Shown here in pieces: positions 49,081 through 60,560 of a stretch of DNA of 64,000 nucleotides. The stretch's first letter is position 1. Each line of letters begins with the position of its first letter. The notes beneath the pieces are model-generated. The model was not told where the DNA came from. It saw only the letters and a list, made by a program, of their open reading frames with translations, and searched no databases. Where the stretch lies: positions 1 through 64,000 of the forward strand of contig JANIIK010000699.1 in NCBI GenBank assembly GCA_027704905.1, read 5' to 3'. The translations under genes and the position numbers were made by a program. The stretch is from Muraenolepis orangiensis. Taxonomy: Eukaryota; Chordata; Actinopteri; Gadiformes; Muraenolepididae.

Positions 49081-50215
49081 CAGTAGCGTGGCGTGGGGAA
49101 AATTTTAGGGGAAGCCAGTTTTTTTGGGTCAATAACGTAACCAGATGAGTGATTACAGCGCCCGGTATCATTTTACACAGTTGTATCATACAGATGCAGG
49201 ACTTGCACACGCCTGTTATCTAACCGACAGGTCCGCACGCACTCTCCAGCCAAAACTCTCTCGTCTTATTAATTTAAGCATTCCCCCCCCCCCCCCAAAA
49301 TGCATAACCAGCCGCTCAATGCGCAGTGCAGATTCGGTAATGAATAAAAAAGCTTCAATTTCACAGCACAATCTATGTGATTTTTTGATTTACCGTGCCT
49401 CTCAATTGCCCGTGACAGGTTGGCAAGGTCGATGAATCCTGAAGTTGCCCAAGGATTGTTCAGGGAGCACGAATCCTTGTCAAAAAGAAGACATGGCCAG
49501 CAAAATAGACGCTGAAGTTCAGCGCTTCCAGTTAGCCACTCCGTGCGGACATAATTGTCCTCATTGAACGTCCGATTCGCTCCCTTTTTCCTCTGTGCAC
49601 ACAGCTCGAGTGTGGGCATGGGCCTGTCATCTGATTTAATTTTTAGTTGCTGCTGTAGCGGAAGTTTAGTAAAGTTGTATTTTATTAAGTACGCCAAATC
49701 TCCACCCTCCATAATGCTTAATACTATCAAACGGCGAGGATGACAGTTACAGTACTACGTACTGATGTTGATGTGATTTGATTGGATTGTGAGTCAAGGG
49801 ATTCCCTTCAAATCGATCCAATGGGATCAAGGGATCCCATTCCCTTGAAGGGAGGCCAGAGACGGCTGGCATCCCTTGGCATGGCCCTGACCAATCACAG
49901 GTTGGCAGGGGGACATGACGTGGGCCTCATCTGATTGGTCAATCCGGGACAATCCCTCCATTTTTTTTTTCACCAAGGGAAGCTCATTCGGCTGGCCTCC
50001 TCAGTTTCACCATAACATCTAGGGGGCGCTGTTGTTTCACTCTTTGTAAAATACTCAATGAGAATGGGGGAGAGACGGTCCGGCAGCAACACACAGCAAA
50101 GGAGAATTACCGATTTATTTATTTTTAATTAAAAAAATGGATTAAAATTATAACTACAATCCGAAAAAACAGGGGAAGCCTGGCTTCCCTTGGCCTCCGG
50201 GAGAAAACGCCACTG
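49081..50215 (-). mobile_element. hAT DNA transposon, short derivative with 8-bp target duplication
   Basis: The ends are CAGTAGCGTGGCGTGGGG and the inverse of CAGTGGCGTTTTCTCCCGG, flanked on both sides by CCCATAGG (49073-49080 and 50216-50223). Ends starting CAGTGGCGT and an 8-bp duplication are typical of hAT. It carries part of a transposase (49269-49730). At 1135 bp it is far too short to be autonomous. Confidence 0.92.
49269..49730 (-). pseudogene. hAT/ZMYM-like transposase N-terminal (TTF-type zinc finger) fragment
   Basis: The minus-strand frame contains 'NYVRTEWLTGSAELQRLFCW', 'PCLLFDKDSC' and 'NLSRAIERHGKSKNHIDC', the TTF-type zinc finger region found in hAT transposases and their domesticated ZMYM-like relatives. 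The catalytic core is missing. Confidence 0.8.
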
Positions 50216-50497
50216 CCCATAGGTCGAATAGGTTACAAATTGACAAAATTGTTGATTTTGGTTGGTTTGGTGCGTATACAAATATTTTTTACACGCAACT
50301 CATAGGTTTCAGCATACGCTATGGTGTGAGGGCACCATTACTCTGCGTGTGTCTGCGATCACCTGCGTGCTTGTTGCGTACTTCAAACCTATAAAACCTA
50401 TTAGTTGCGTGTGAGTTGCGTTCGGAACTTATGACCACTATTTTTTATTCGCAACCATACGCAACTGGTGATCGCTATTGTGTGAGGGCACCATTAT

Positions 50498-50870
50498 GTA
50501 GTAAAGTTACCCCTTTGACGTTTTAACCTATGACACCTGTTTAAATTTTAACCCTGATAAAGGCTATATATATATATTTTTTTTTAAATATACATACTTC
50601 TTTTTGTAATAACAGAAAGAGAAAAGAGAGAGAAAAGAGAAAAAAAGGCTTTTAAATCGAACTACCACAATAAAACAACATACACCAATTGATTAGGCCA
50701 GTCTGCCATGGTTTGCTGAAGCGGATGTTAAAGACATGCACAGGTAGCCTCGTGAATGAACATTGTAGCATTGTCAGCACTTTCTAAACAGCCGACCACA
50801 CTTAACCTTGTTTTGTGCCTGAGAGACATGTGGCTGGTGAAGGTCTGCTGCTCTTCACTCACTCAAGACG
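50498..50870. other. No gene recognised
   Basis: A/T-rich then mixed sequence upstream of a possible first exon. Confidence 0.4.
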
Positions 50871-50908
50871 GCAGACTCTGGGAGGACAGAAGACAGCGGC
50901 GAGAGACC

Positions 50909-50947
50909 ATGGGCCCCCGCTCAACCCTTCTCCTGTGGGGATTGTGT
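50909..50947 (+). CDS. Possible first coding exon: signal peptide of an unrecognised secreted or membrane protein
   Basis: ATG in strong context (gagaccATGG) opens MGPRSTLLLWGL followed by a donor GTACGT in phase 1 (TTG T|GTACGT). Leader exons of many Ig-type and extracellular genes end in phase 1. The preceding GC-rich purine stretch could be a 5' UTR. No second exon was found within the next 2 kb, so this may be chance or a remnant. Confidence 0.3.
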
Positions 50948-52452
50948 ACGTTTTTAAGATTTTCTTCTTCTTACGACACGCTCGACACAACCGGTTTCGT
51001 CCCGGCGGTCCCCTCCATTTGTCTGACCCTTAAAGTTACCCCCCCCCCCCCCCCCAAAAAAATAGAAATGCGACCTGTTGTTTGTCGAGGAACAAATACT
51101 GCGGTTATATTACTGCTTGTTGTTGGCACGCTGTGACCCGTCGATTGACCCCCAAAAGGTCACCTGGCATGGATAAAAATAAAGAAAAAGTGACCAACTA
51201 GTTAGAATCCGTCTGTTAAGCATCATTGACAACCTCTTTACGATCACCCTCCTCCGTGGATCGTTAAATAAAACACATCTGGGGGTGGAGAGCAACTCAA
51301 TGGGATGTCATAAAAGGAGGCTGAGCTCTAAACCACACAACGCCAAAAGAGCATTTCAATCTTTTTTTCTTTTTTTAACAGCGAGTATCTGTGCGTGCAT
51401 TTAATCAGAAAGCGGTTCAAAGCCGTTTGGTTTTGTGCTGAGCCGTCCGCGTTGGTGACCCATGTTCATCATACAATGAGGTTTGTACGTATGGGGCTGA
51501 TGACGAGAGCGCTTTTTTTGTCTCTCAATGCTTCTCACTCAACTGGTGGAAACGTTCATACATTGAGCCTGCATGTGAAACCCATTTGGTTAAGAGTTCT
51601 GTGTCAAATGTGTCACGCTATGTAATTAATACCCCAACAATATAACAATAAACCTATCGGCCCCGCCCTCCGACATATAGCTGTAACCTTTGTGTACCCG
51701 TCCCGCCAAGAACACACAGAGGCACTGGGTTGGATGACGTGGGACTTTAGTGAGGGAGCTGCAAGGTGTTGGTTCAAAGCACATAACATGTGGTTAGCTC
51801 ATCCACTGGTTCTGACTTCATTAGCAGACTGCAAGTCCAACTACCATGGTCGTCATATCCGGGCACATTTATAGACATTCCGGCTACCAGCAGATGGTGC
51901 TAACTAACCACTCATTGCAGGACACACTATGGATACATACTTTTGCAGGCATTTCACAATAAAAGACTAAGTCTTTCTTCTACCTGTTACATAGCAATAC
52001 AGCAGGTTGCTGGTCAGTAGCTATGCCTGTGTCCACGTCAACCTGGCGCCACATCCAGTTTCTGTCTGCAAAAACCCAAATGGATGACGTTCCTTTTATT
52101 CTCAGTTTCTAGCAAAAATTGTGCATTTTGTTTAATACTGCGTATTGACATTAACAACTTATTCTTATTGTTAAAAAAACATATTGTTTTAGTTTGTTGT
52201 TTATTTTCATTTTGCAGTTCAATCACATAAAGCAGGCATAAAAGTACTGATGTTTTATGAATAAATGTTCACATTTTTTGAGTGGTGTGTGTGTGTGTGT
52301 GCGTGTTTGTGTTTGTGATATATAAGGTAATATATAGGTGCCAGAGTGACTCATGATTGTAATTCAAAGCATTCATATCCTGATCACACACACACATGCA
52401 CACACAAACATTAAAATAATAATAATAATATCAAAAATATATATATACGTAT
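50948..52452. other. No gene recognised
   Basis: It contains a C homopolymer near 51040-51055 and a short GT run near 52284. No exon or named repeat is supported. Confidence 0.4.
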
Positions 52453-52710
52453 AGGCGGCAGAATAGCTCAGGAGGTCGCCTCACAACCGGAAGGTTGCTG
52501 GTTCGATCCCCCGGCTCCTCCTAGCAAAAACTGTCGGTGTCCTTGAGCAAGACACCCTAACCCTAACTGCTCCTGAAGTGCTGGTTGTCTCCTTGCATGT
52601 CTGACTCCGCCGTCGGTGGTTGAATGTGTGTATGAATGGGTGAATGTGAGGCATGACTTGTAAAGGGCTTTGGATAAAAGCGCTATTTAAAAGCATCCAT
52701 TACCATTTAC
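52453..52710 (+). repeat. tRNA-derived SINE (family 2), best copy
   Basis: Head 'ggcggcagaatagctcagga', B box 'tggttcgatcccccggc', middle 'gacaccctaaccctaactgc' and tail 'tgtaaagggctttggataaa'. It is followed by an AT-rich tail. Confidence 0.85.
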
Positions 52711-53091
52711 CATATATATATACAGTATATTAAATAAATAAAAGCGTGGTAAGTGGTAAGCAACTGGGCATGTACCCAGTTGATGGCACACATCCAGCCA
52801 AATACTGCAGAATAATAACACCAAAGACAAAATAAAAAATTCATTCAAATTTTTTCATTGGACAAAGGGGAAAATGTACATAGTTTATTTACACACACCC
52901 AATAGAGGTCTTAAACCGCCTCGTCTTCACGTCCTTCTCATGGTCCCCCTTTCAAAACAAACAAAACTAACCAACGCACTTTTAAAATGTAACAATTTAC
53001 CGACCGCCGGAGTTCTGAAGAAGAAACAACAAAGTCTGAATTCTAAAATGTAAACACATCATAAGATCCTCCCCGGGTGTGGCGGAAAACC

Positions 53092-54686
53092 TCAACACGC
53101 ATGTTGCCTTGTGGTGGAATACACACACAAGTCCTCTCGGTCCTCTGGCCGACTCGCCAGCCTCCCGGCCTTCTTTATACGAATGGCGGCGTAATGGAGG
53201 CCGTCTGCCTCTTCCTCGCCCCCCTGGGGGAAACAAAGGGAAGCAAGGGAACGCTGTGACACCGACACGGACCGAGGACCACCAGTTTATACAGACTCCA
53301 CTGAAGTACTCACTTGCGCTCCGGGAGCCGGGAGAGCGACTGAGTCCTCTGTTGGGGAGCCTGTCGGTGGAAGAAATTAAGATCGAACAAAACCAAACAA
53401 AATCGGCCTTCTGATTGACAGCGGATGCCGCGTGCAGTATTACCAGAAAAGTGGATAAGAAAAAGGCAATACCTTGGCTGGAAGTGGTGAGCGCCAAGGC
53501 GGCCCCCATGCCGTACACCAAGTGGAGGGATTCTGGCCTCTCTGCAGAGGAAAAAGCCATAAAAACACATTTAGTCTCGGAGGAGAGGCACGACCAGTAC
53601 ATACCCGAAAACGTGAGTGACTTTCTCCCACCGCCCTGTCGCTCGTCGGCGCCGCTCCCAAACAGAATGACTCCACAGGAGACCACGGCGCAGTAAAATG
53701 TCTCCGTGTCCCGTTGCGATAGCTCGGCGAGGCCATCCCTTTGCAAGTGATAAACACAAGTCCTGGTGTGATTCTCGGGGTCCCCCTCGCACTGACGGTT
53801 CTCGACCCCGGCGCCGTAAAGAACCCCGAGCCGGGATTCCGTTGCGCCCCGGAACCAGAACACCCTCGGCTCCCCCTCGCCACGGTGGTGGCAGTCGGTG
53901 GCATCCTGAACCACGCAGCTCACGGTCAGAGCGCCTGGCCGTCGGGGACCCTCTGGATGGACCACGGCGCGGACGGAGGACCCCGCTGTCTGCACGCTGA
54001 GGTAAAGACCCTCGGTGAAGGGGAATTAATGCGACTGGGAGCTCGTGCAGAAATAACTGCCCGAGTCCGAGAACTGTAGATCAGAGATCAGTAAATTGTG
54101 CACTTTTCTGCTTGCCAGGAACAGGCCCATCTTTTTCAAAATTCCTTATTGTAATAGCATGTGTTGCTGGACTTCAGGTAGTACGATATCATCTGTGGAC
54201 TCCGTCCTAGCATCTGCCAGTACAGGTAAAACTTGACTGCTTCGTTTTCTTCCAAAAGGCATTGAAACGTTACATTCTCCCCGATGCTGCGTGATATCAG
54301 GCCGTCCTTCTGGGAATCAGGTGAGAGTAGTTTTAAAGCCTCCCAAAAATCTACAGTGGGAAAGAATATAAGTTAATTAAAATGAATGATTTAATTGTAA
54401 ATTGTAATTAATAAAAAAAAAAAAAGATTAACACAATTTCCCCAAAAAGTGTCATTGTAAGAAAATATAAAAAATATATAAAATTACCATCATTAATTAG
54501 ATTATTAAATTACAATTACAATTAAATAAATAAAATGACACTGAAGTTAGTCTAATTGAATGTTACACATGAATACACATGATCCAAATGCATTAAAACA
54601 TAAAATAACCTGAAGTGAACGTGTAGTAAACAGTCAAAAAACGAAATTGCATACATTTAAAAAATAAGAGAAACATCTTGGTGTGA
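53092..54686 (-). pseudogene. B2: NITR-like V-I pseudogene, paralogue of B1
   Basis: Exon order matches B1: tail 53223-53092 (LHYAAI kept), short exon 53360-53314, TM exon 53541-53473, V-I exon 54350-53615. Lesions: the leader exon is almost wholly deleted, with ATG at about 54675 followed by intron-like sequence; an in-frame TGA in the V domain at 54138-54136 (TTTGGA in B1, TTTTGA here); a net 4-bp deletion near 54090; loss of three bases at the V-I exon donor (GTACGT gone); and a 51-bp deletion removing about 17 residues of the transmembrane segment. The I domain (53997-53617) is still open and almost identical to B1. Because the tail and I domain are so well preserved, the death of this copy is probably recent. 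Confidence 0.9.
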
Positions 54687-54695
54687 AAATATCTG

Positions 54696-55783
54696 GGGTG
54701 GGTTTCCCGATAACGTTGTCTCTTAGCGTGTTACGAAGACTTGAAAGGTATACCTTACTAAAGTTGTTTACTGTTCTACGTGTGTTCCCTGAACTATCCC
54801 TTAGGCGGCTGCTTAAGGTATACCTTCTTACGTCTTAACTTTGCAATTAGGGTTGATTAACCAGCAGCCCCATCACATAACTGGTGTAGTTCACAATTCT
54901 CTCTGATTGGCTGACAATTTCAATAAAAGCGCAACAACAAGAAATGAACATTAGATATGTAACATTAGATATGTCAGGCAGTGGTGTTGCGCAATATTTC
55001 GGGGCTCCCCCGCAGGTCATAAAGTCCAACGGGGGGGGGGGGGGGGGTCGCGATCGTGAAGTCCAACGGGGGGGGGGGGTTGACGCGATCGTGAAGTCCG
55101 ATGGAAGGGTGGTGGTCCGGGCCGGCAGGTATGCCAGATGGCCAGTCAAACCGTGGTGCCTAGCAAATTAACAGGTAGGGGGGGGGGGCCCTGGGGGTGG
55201 GGGCCTCCTAAACTCCGGGGCTCCCCCGCACAGCGGGGTCTGCGGGGGCCTCCGCTACGCCACTGATGTCAGGGCAAAAACATCGCAAAAAGCGGTCCGC
55301 CAGCGTCACCAATGTGGAGATGGAGGTCATGCTGGATGAGGTGGCGCTGAATCGTGAAGACTGTTTTCGAGCACTGTTTTCGAGTTTTAGGAGTTTAAGA
55401 GGCGATTTCATGTTCAATAAAGTGCAAAATGTATCCACCGTAATGTACAATTTCGGCATGAAAACATTCCCATTAATGTGGTATTTTTGTTGTATATTAT
55501 TACCGTTATGAACTACATATTGATTCACAGATTGAAATTAAACTAGGCCAACAGCTGATTTCAGAGGCTTGCGGGTCGGAACAGTGGTGGCCACTAGCGG
55601 AGTGAGCTGACAACATCGCTAAGGTAGAGTTAAGAGAGGTCCAGACCTGCCTTACGAAACGGTCACTTACGGAAGGTATACTTAGCTAAGAACGTTTCGG
55701 GAAACACGGCGAGACGTTAAGGTACAGCTTAAGGTGGAACTTACGAACGACGTAGCGTTAAGAAGGCTTCGGGAAACCCACCC
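54696..55783 (+). mobile_element. PIF/Harbinger-like DNA element, non-autonomous
   Basis: The terminal inverted repeat GGGTGGGTTTCCCGA is found at both ends, with 3-bp flanks CTG (54693-54695 and 55784-55786). B1 keeps the empty site as a single CTG. Inside, the plus-strand frame 55266-55511 begins MSGQKHRKKRSASVTNVEME, resembling the Myb/SANT-like second protein of Harbinger elements, but breaks off. G-runs lie at 55030-55080. It inserted next to the lost leader of B2. Confidence 0.8.
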
Positions 55784-55829
55784 CTGTTCAATGGAAATAA
55801 TGCAACCTCTTTTCAGCCTCTCTCTTCAG

Positions 55830-55894
55830 ACATCACTGCTTTATACTTGTGTAAACTGTGAAGTGACAATAAACTTGAGTTGACTTGACTTGAC
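55830..55894 (+). repeat. Rex1-like LINE 3' tail (CTTGA type)
   Basis: The 65 bp match the end of the element at 48505-48561, including 'gtgacaataaacttgagttg' and CTTGA repeats. It is absent at the matching place beside B1. Confidence 0.8.
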
Positions 55895-57765
55895 ACCATG
55901 CGTGTCTTTCGGCCGGATCTGTTCAAGTGTTCACGTCTTATTTAGGCAACGTCTCTAGCAGCAGATGTGGGGTTTTAAACATAGCGCACCACAACATGCC
56001 TTAAACGTAAATGGATTCGCAGTTTTGAAGACTAAAATTGTTCATTATGATATGACAGTAGAGACATATTTTCACACTTACGTGTAAGTCACATTGTATT
56101 CATAGGAAAATATACATGGTATTGCCGATCAAATACACAATGCAACCGTTAATATCTTCCATGTCCACTTGATGAGGAAGTTTAGTTTGACGGAGTTCCT
56201 AAAAAATAAATCAAAAAGCGTTTTTGAACTCATGGAAAGCTTTGCCTGGGAATCGGCAAGGACATCACAATGAGACATTTAGATTTTGAAGGCTGATACA
56301 ATATGTGTATTGCGATTATGTTAATATTGCGATATTCCTATATTTTAATATGTGATTTTATATTTTGTGTGGATTCAACATATACATTGAGGTTTGGCTT
56401 CTACAGGTCTGTCTGTGTCTGCCATTGTTTTTTAACTGAACGTGACCAAACCATTCATTTGCTTCGACTATGATAACATTGGTTTTCTGGCTTAAAAAAA
56501 CAAATCGGGTTTTCAGTCAACGTGACGATACGAATATTGTAGAAGCAAAGAATCGTGAAACACACCTATATATAAATAGTTGATCTTTAAATAATATGCA
56601 AAGATTGGCGTAAAAATTAATAATTAATTAAATTATATTGTCCATAAAACATTGATATTGTCCGAAAACCACAGAGGGACTGCACAGCAATATAGGCCCC
56701 TGAACCTTAAGCTACGGAAGCTGTGATTGGTAAGAGCCGATAAGTGGCCGAGCGGCGGCCTATCATCAAGGGTGGTAATCTCTGTGGTCTTACATGGGTC
56801 TCAGATTCACATCTTCCCTTTAACACTTTAACGTGCCTCCCAGCAAGCCATGTGTGCTGTGCACTCTACCTGCACCTGCAGACTGCAGACAGAATGAGAA
56901 CTGGTACTTGGAAAAAGGTGCCACTGCCGAGGTGCCCTTGAGCAAGGCACCAGACCCTCTACACTGCTTGACCCGGGCAGCTGTATATACAATAGCTGCC
57001 CACTGCTTCTAATACTAGGATGGGTTAAATGCAGAGAAACTGATTCACTGTGTGTACATGTATGTGACCAATTAAGAGGGATTCAAGCCTCCAGATTTAG
57101 ATTTAGATTTTAGACCAGTGCTGGCCATACGCAACACGAAAAGATGGACTGTTCAGTAAATGGGGAGTCCTTCAAAAGATCATATCTAGAAGATGACAAT
57201 AAAACCACACTCTGGGTTTGCATTGTGGTTTGGTTACGGTCAGGCTCTTTGATCTTTGGGGCCTCCACAAAACATGCTTATTCAGGGGCTGCCAGCTGTC
57301 TTGTCGTTCTTTACTGGTCTTCAAGACTATGGATATTTATACACATTTGATTTTTGAAGCAAGGACTCAAAGACCTTGAAGTATCGGGATGGCATGGAGG
57401 TAAGAAAAGTAACTGAACATTGTTTAAAATGCACAGTGATCTTGGTTTGTGTATGATGGTGAGTGAAGCCCCTAACATCATACTGGCTTGCTAGTTGTAC
57501 AGCCCCCCCCTCAAACTGTGAACAACCAGAGTATCCTATTGGCTTGCATCAAAGGTAGTGAAACCGTGGGTACATTTCCTCCTGTGCTGCGGTGCTCAGG
57601 TTGTTTCTGTGAAACACATGTTTCCATGTACTCTGGTCAACGTGAACAAAACCAAAAACACTTCTGGTATCATGTTCAAGACACCTATTTGCATGCCTTG
57701 CCTTGCCTTCGGTACTGGTGACAGATGTTCAGGTGTCCTTCTGGCTGTGCATGTACTACTGTGCG
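55895..57765. repeat. Duplicated flank of B2 (matches 8290-9517)
   Basis: Collinear with the B1 flank, with insertions at 56195-56275 and 56600-57225. The latter contains a SINE family 1 copy in plus orientation (56915-57113). The match ends at 'gcatgtactact'. No supported gene. Confidence 0.8.
56915..57113 (+). repeat. tRNA-derived SINE (family 1) fragment
   Basis: Plus-strand 'gaggtgcccttgagcaaggc', 'gcccactgcttctaatacta' and 'gatgggttaaatgcagagaa' correspond to the body and tail of the family 1 elements. The tRNA head is missing. Confidence 0.7.
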
Positions 57766-58842
57766 TGGATGAGGAGCACTATGGCCCATGGATAATCGAC
57801 CCATGGCTCTTGGACATGGACATGGTTTTGGAATCACTCCGTCAGGAAATGCAAAGTATTCAGGATGTTTGGCCGGCTGCTGTATCTGATGGATGCAAGT
57901 TAAAAGGTTTAAACCATTTTTGTTCCCCCGGTTGTACCTCGGTTGCCAAGTGCCAGTGTGCTACTGTTCAGGAAGATGTTCAGGTCGATCTATGTGGTGT
58001 GTAGACCACAGAGTTTACATTACATTGCAGTCATTTAGCAGATGCTTTTGTCCAAAGCGACTTACAATAATACAATAGACCCCCAGGAATTAACTGACCA
58101 GCAGACACAAAGAAGCGTTCAGTTGAAAGTTTCACACAGACGATTACATCACTTGTTCGTTATCCCAGCTTTCAACAGAATACAGATCATACAGATGGGA
58201 CGCCAAACATGCAATCATAAGCTGTTTTATACATCATATGCTAATTACCCAAATAGTAAGACAAAGAAACCATGGTATAGAGCAGCAAGAAATTATTTAT
58301 TTGCGCATTAAAAAAATACAATTATATTTATTGTTTTTGAAAGAGCAGGAAGCAGGCAACACTTTCCATCGCATCTGACAAACATCTGGCCTATTGTTGG
58401 ATTATAAGAAAGTACAGTTGAAGGTGTGGGCCAGAGTTTCCTGTGTCAAGTGGAAACTTCACACAGGAAACGGTGCTGCTGTGGTAATACAGCTCTGCTT
58501 ACCCACACTAAGCATGGCGCATGTTTTTGTATCGTGCCTGGGGGTGACCCTGGAATCGGCCTCTGGGGAGTTTCAGTGACATATCTTTTTTTTTCCATTT
58601 CCTGTCCTTTGGATATGGGTCTTATGCGTTCACGGCTCACTGGAGCCTATCGAAACAAACAGGAAAGCTGATGTGTGGTGCGGTACCTTGCGCATTCTGA
58701 ACACACACACACCCGCCCAAAAAACACACATCCTTGTGAACTCGTGGACACTGTTGAGCTAAAAAACGTTCTAGTGGTTTCTCTGGCATGCATGCCATCA
58801 AAGGTGATCTCTATCACCGGCCAGCTCAGCGCCCGGCGGTCC
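57766..58842. other. Unassigned; contains an L2-type SINE tail
   Basis: At 58011-58070 'catttagcagatgcttttgt' and 'ccaaagcgacttacaat' mark the tail of an L2-mobilised SINE. At 58550 sequence related to 9518 ('ggaatcggcctctg') reappears, so 57766-58550 was either inserted here or lost beside B1. No gene found. Confidence 0.5.
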
Positions 58843-60185
58843 TCAGTGGCGCGCCGCAACCGCAGAGTAGAAGCACTCAGGCTCCGCGCTGCCTCCGCCG
58901 CCTCTACGCCGGCTCTTCCTCGCGCTCACAGCGACGTACAGGAGATTGTCCACCTCAGGGCCACGCTAATCGGTAATCGTCATGACACAAAAAAAACGAA
59001 ATAAAACATTCTATAAAGCCACATTATATTATGATTGTATTATATGTTATATTATTGACATTTTAGTAGGCTTTCAATGTTTTATATATATTTTTTAAAG
59101 ATGCTTACCGTTTCCATGGCAACAACACGGCCTCTTGGTTCCGTAACCTCCCCTGTGAGGTAAACAAGTGTTTTGAGCAACAATACGATGAAAAAATTGG
59201 ATTTTTCGCATTTGTTTTTGCATACCTCTACAGCGACAGGGGCATCTCTTTCTGGAGACGTACAGGCAGGTCAAAATGAACAGCAGGATGAGGGTGACTG
59301 CCAATGCTGGCGCCAGTATGTACATCACCAGAGGGTCGTGGCACAGATCTGTTTGAAGATGCAGCACAGGAGAACCCGTAAGACAATAGTACGGTACCTA
59401 CCTAATAGTCTGTCGCGTTGCAAAGATGCAACGTGGCTGCAAAAAAAGCTGCAAAGACCTACCCACAATTTCCACCGCTGTCCCGTTTCCGAACAGAATC
59501 TCCCCGCACAAGCTCAGAACACAATAGTAGGTCCCGGTGTCCTCGGTGCGGAGGTTGGCCATCGGCAGGTGAAACGTGCAGCTCTTCAGGGCTGGTGGAA
59601 GTCCAACCCCGGGGGGGCTATTGCACAGGTTGTCGGGGTCAGCATGGGCGTAAAGGAGCGAGGGTCGAGATCCGCTGGGCCTGTACCAGTAGAAGCTGTG
59701 CTTTCCTGAACACAGCTCGGCGGCATGGACCTCGCAACTCAAATTCACGGCATTGCCCGGCAACAGCACCTGTGCGGGTCCCTGGCGGATGACCGCTCGT
59801 TTTGCCACCTCCGACCCCTTGACGTGAAGGAAGGAGCCGCGTTCATAGTTAATAGCTTGAGAGTTCGATAAAACGGTCTTCCCACAGTAATATGCGGCCG
59901 AGTCTGAGAGGCGAAGATGCCGGATCGTAAGGTTGTTCACACCTGGATGGATTTGTACCAAAAAGCGAGAATCGTTCTGAAACTCATTGTGCAGTTCATG
60001 TGTGGTTTCATATGCCGTAGTGGACGATATGACGCAAGGTCTGTCTCCTAGTTTTTGCCGGTACCAGTAAATATGGTACAATTTATCCCGTTCCTCGTAC
60101 AAGCATGGGAAAGTTGCATTTTCTCCAACACTGGCTGTGATGATCTTCTCTTGAACGATGTCCCTTTTGGTAGTTTGCACCTGGG
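58843..60185 (-). CDS. Gene C: NITR-like V-I receptor with ITIM, leader exon not found
   Basis: Minus-strand exons: V-I 60185-59463, TM 59348-59226, 59152-59109, tail 58965-58843 (TGA). All joins agree in phase (1, 1, 1, 0). The V domain has 'VGENATFPC', 'YHIYWYRQKLGDRPC' and 'RLSDSAAYYCG'. The I domain has 'AVNLSCEVHAAELC', 'SFYWYRPSG', 'RTEDTGTYYCVLSLC' and the J-like 'GEILFGNGTAVEI'. The membrane segment is about 'YILAPALAVTLILLFILTC', uncharged, followed by a Cys/Arg-rich patch. The tail carries the ITIM NLLYVAV and a second box ECFYSAV, the arrangement seen in NITR inhibitory receptors. No stop or frameshift was found in these exons. A LINE fragment lies directly before the V exon, and the leader exon was not seen in the next 1.5 kb, so expression is uncertain. 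Confidence 0.82.
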
Positions 60186-60560
60186 CTGCATCGTGATTTT
60201 CAGATAAGTAGAGTTGATACAATGATGGACATTTTAGTAGTTTTGGCACATCATCATCATCAGGTAAGAGAACACTCAGTTTCCATCTGATTTGTGTTTC
60301 GCTTTTGTAATTGATAGGCCAGCTCCTGAGGACAAGAGGGCCGGAGACGAACAATAGGGAATAATTGGGTCCTTCAGGTAGGATGATTCTATTCCGTAGT
60401 TTTGGGACATCCATCTTTAAATTGAAGTCAGGCAAGATTTATCCTTCTTGATCTGTGAGGAGTCGTTTGAACCCATAGGAATGTAGATTTGAGTGTCGTC
60501 ATTGACATTATAACATTGAAAGCTAATTCCATTATTTATTCCATTTATTCTGTGAATAAA
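60186..60560 (-). mobile_element. LINE fragment abutting the V exon of gene C
   Basis: The minus strand reads 'NDDTQIYIPMGSND', 'RWMSQNYGIES' and 'SLLFVSGPLVLRS' across stops, which recalls the RT palm (YADDTQIY) and following region of fish LINEs. It runs to within a few bases of the proposed V-exon acceptor. Confidence 0.6.

Larger units (their letters stand above)
44370..50497. mobile_element. Palindromic repeat family with GGTGCCCTCACACCATAG ends, split by nested insertions
   Basis: Terminal-like motifs TGGTGCCCTCAyACCATAG occur at about 44371, 44994, and inverted at about 50322 and 50480. Next to them lie clusters of GTTGCGTGTGAGTTGCG-type short repeats (44500-44570 and 48890-49070 in inverse orientation), like subterminal transposase-binding repeats. 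The left part 44370-45406 and right part 48845-50497 belong together and are separated by a 3.4-kb insertion. A hAT element sits in the right part. No transposase of its own was found, so the superfamily is unknown. Confidence 0.7.

Noticed and set aside
57488..58004. 148-codon plus-strand frame beside B2
   Set aside because: The frame is not kept in the duplicated flank at 9242-9577, has no domain signature and crosses the breakpoint at 57765.
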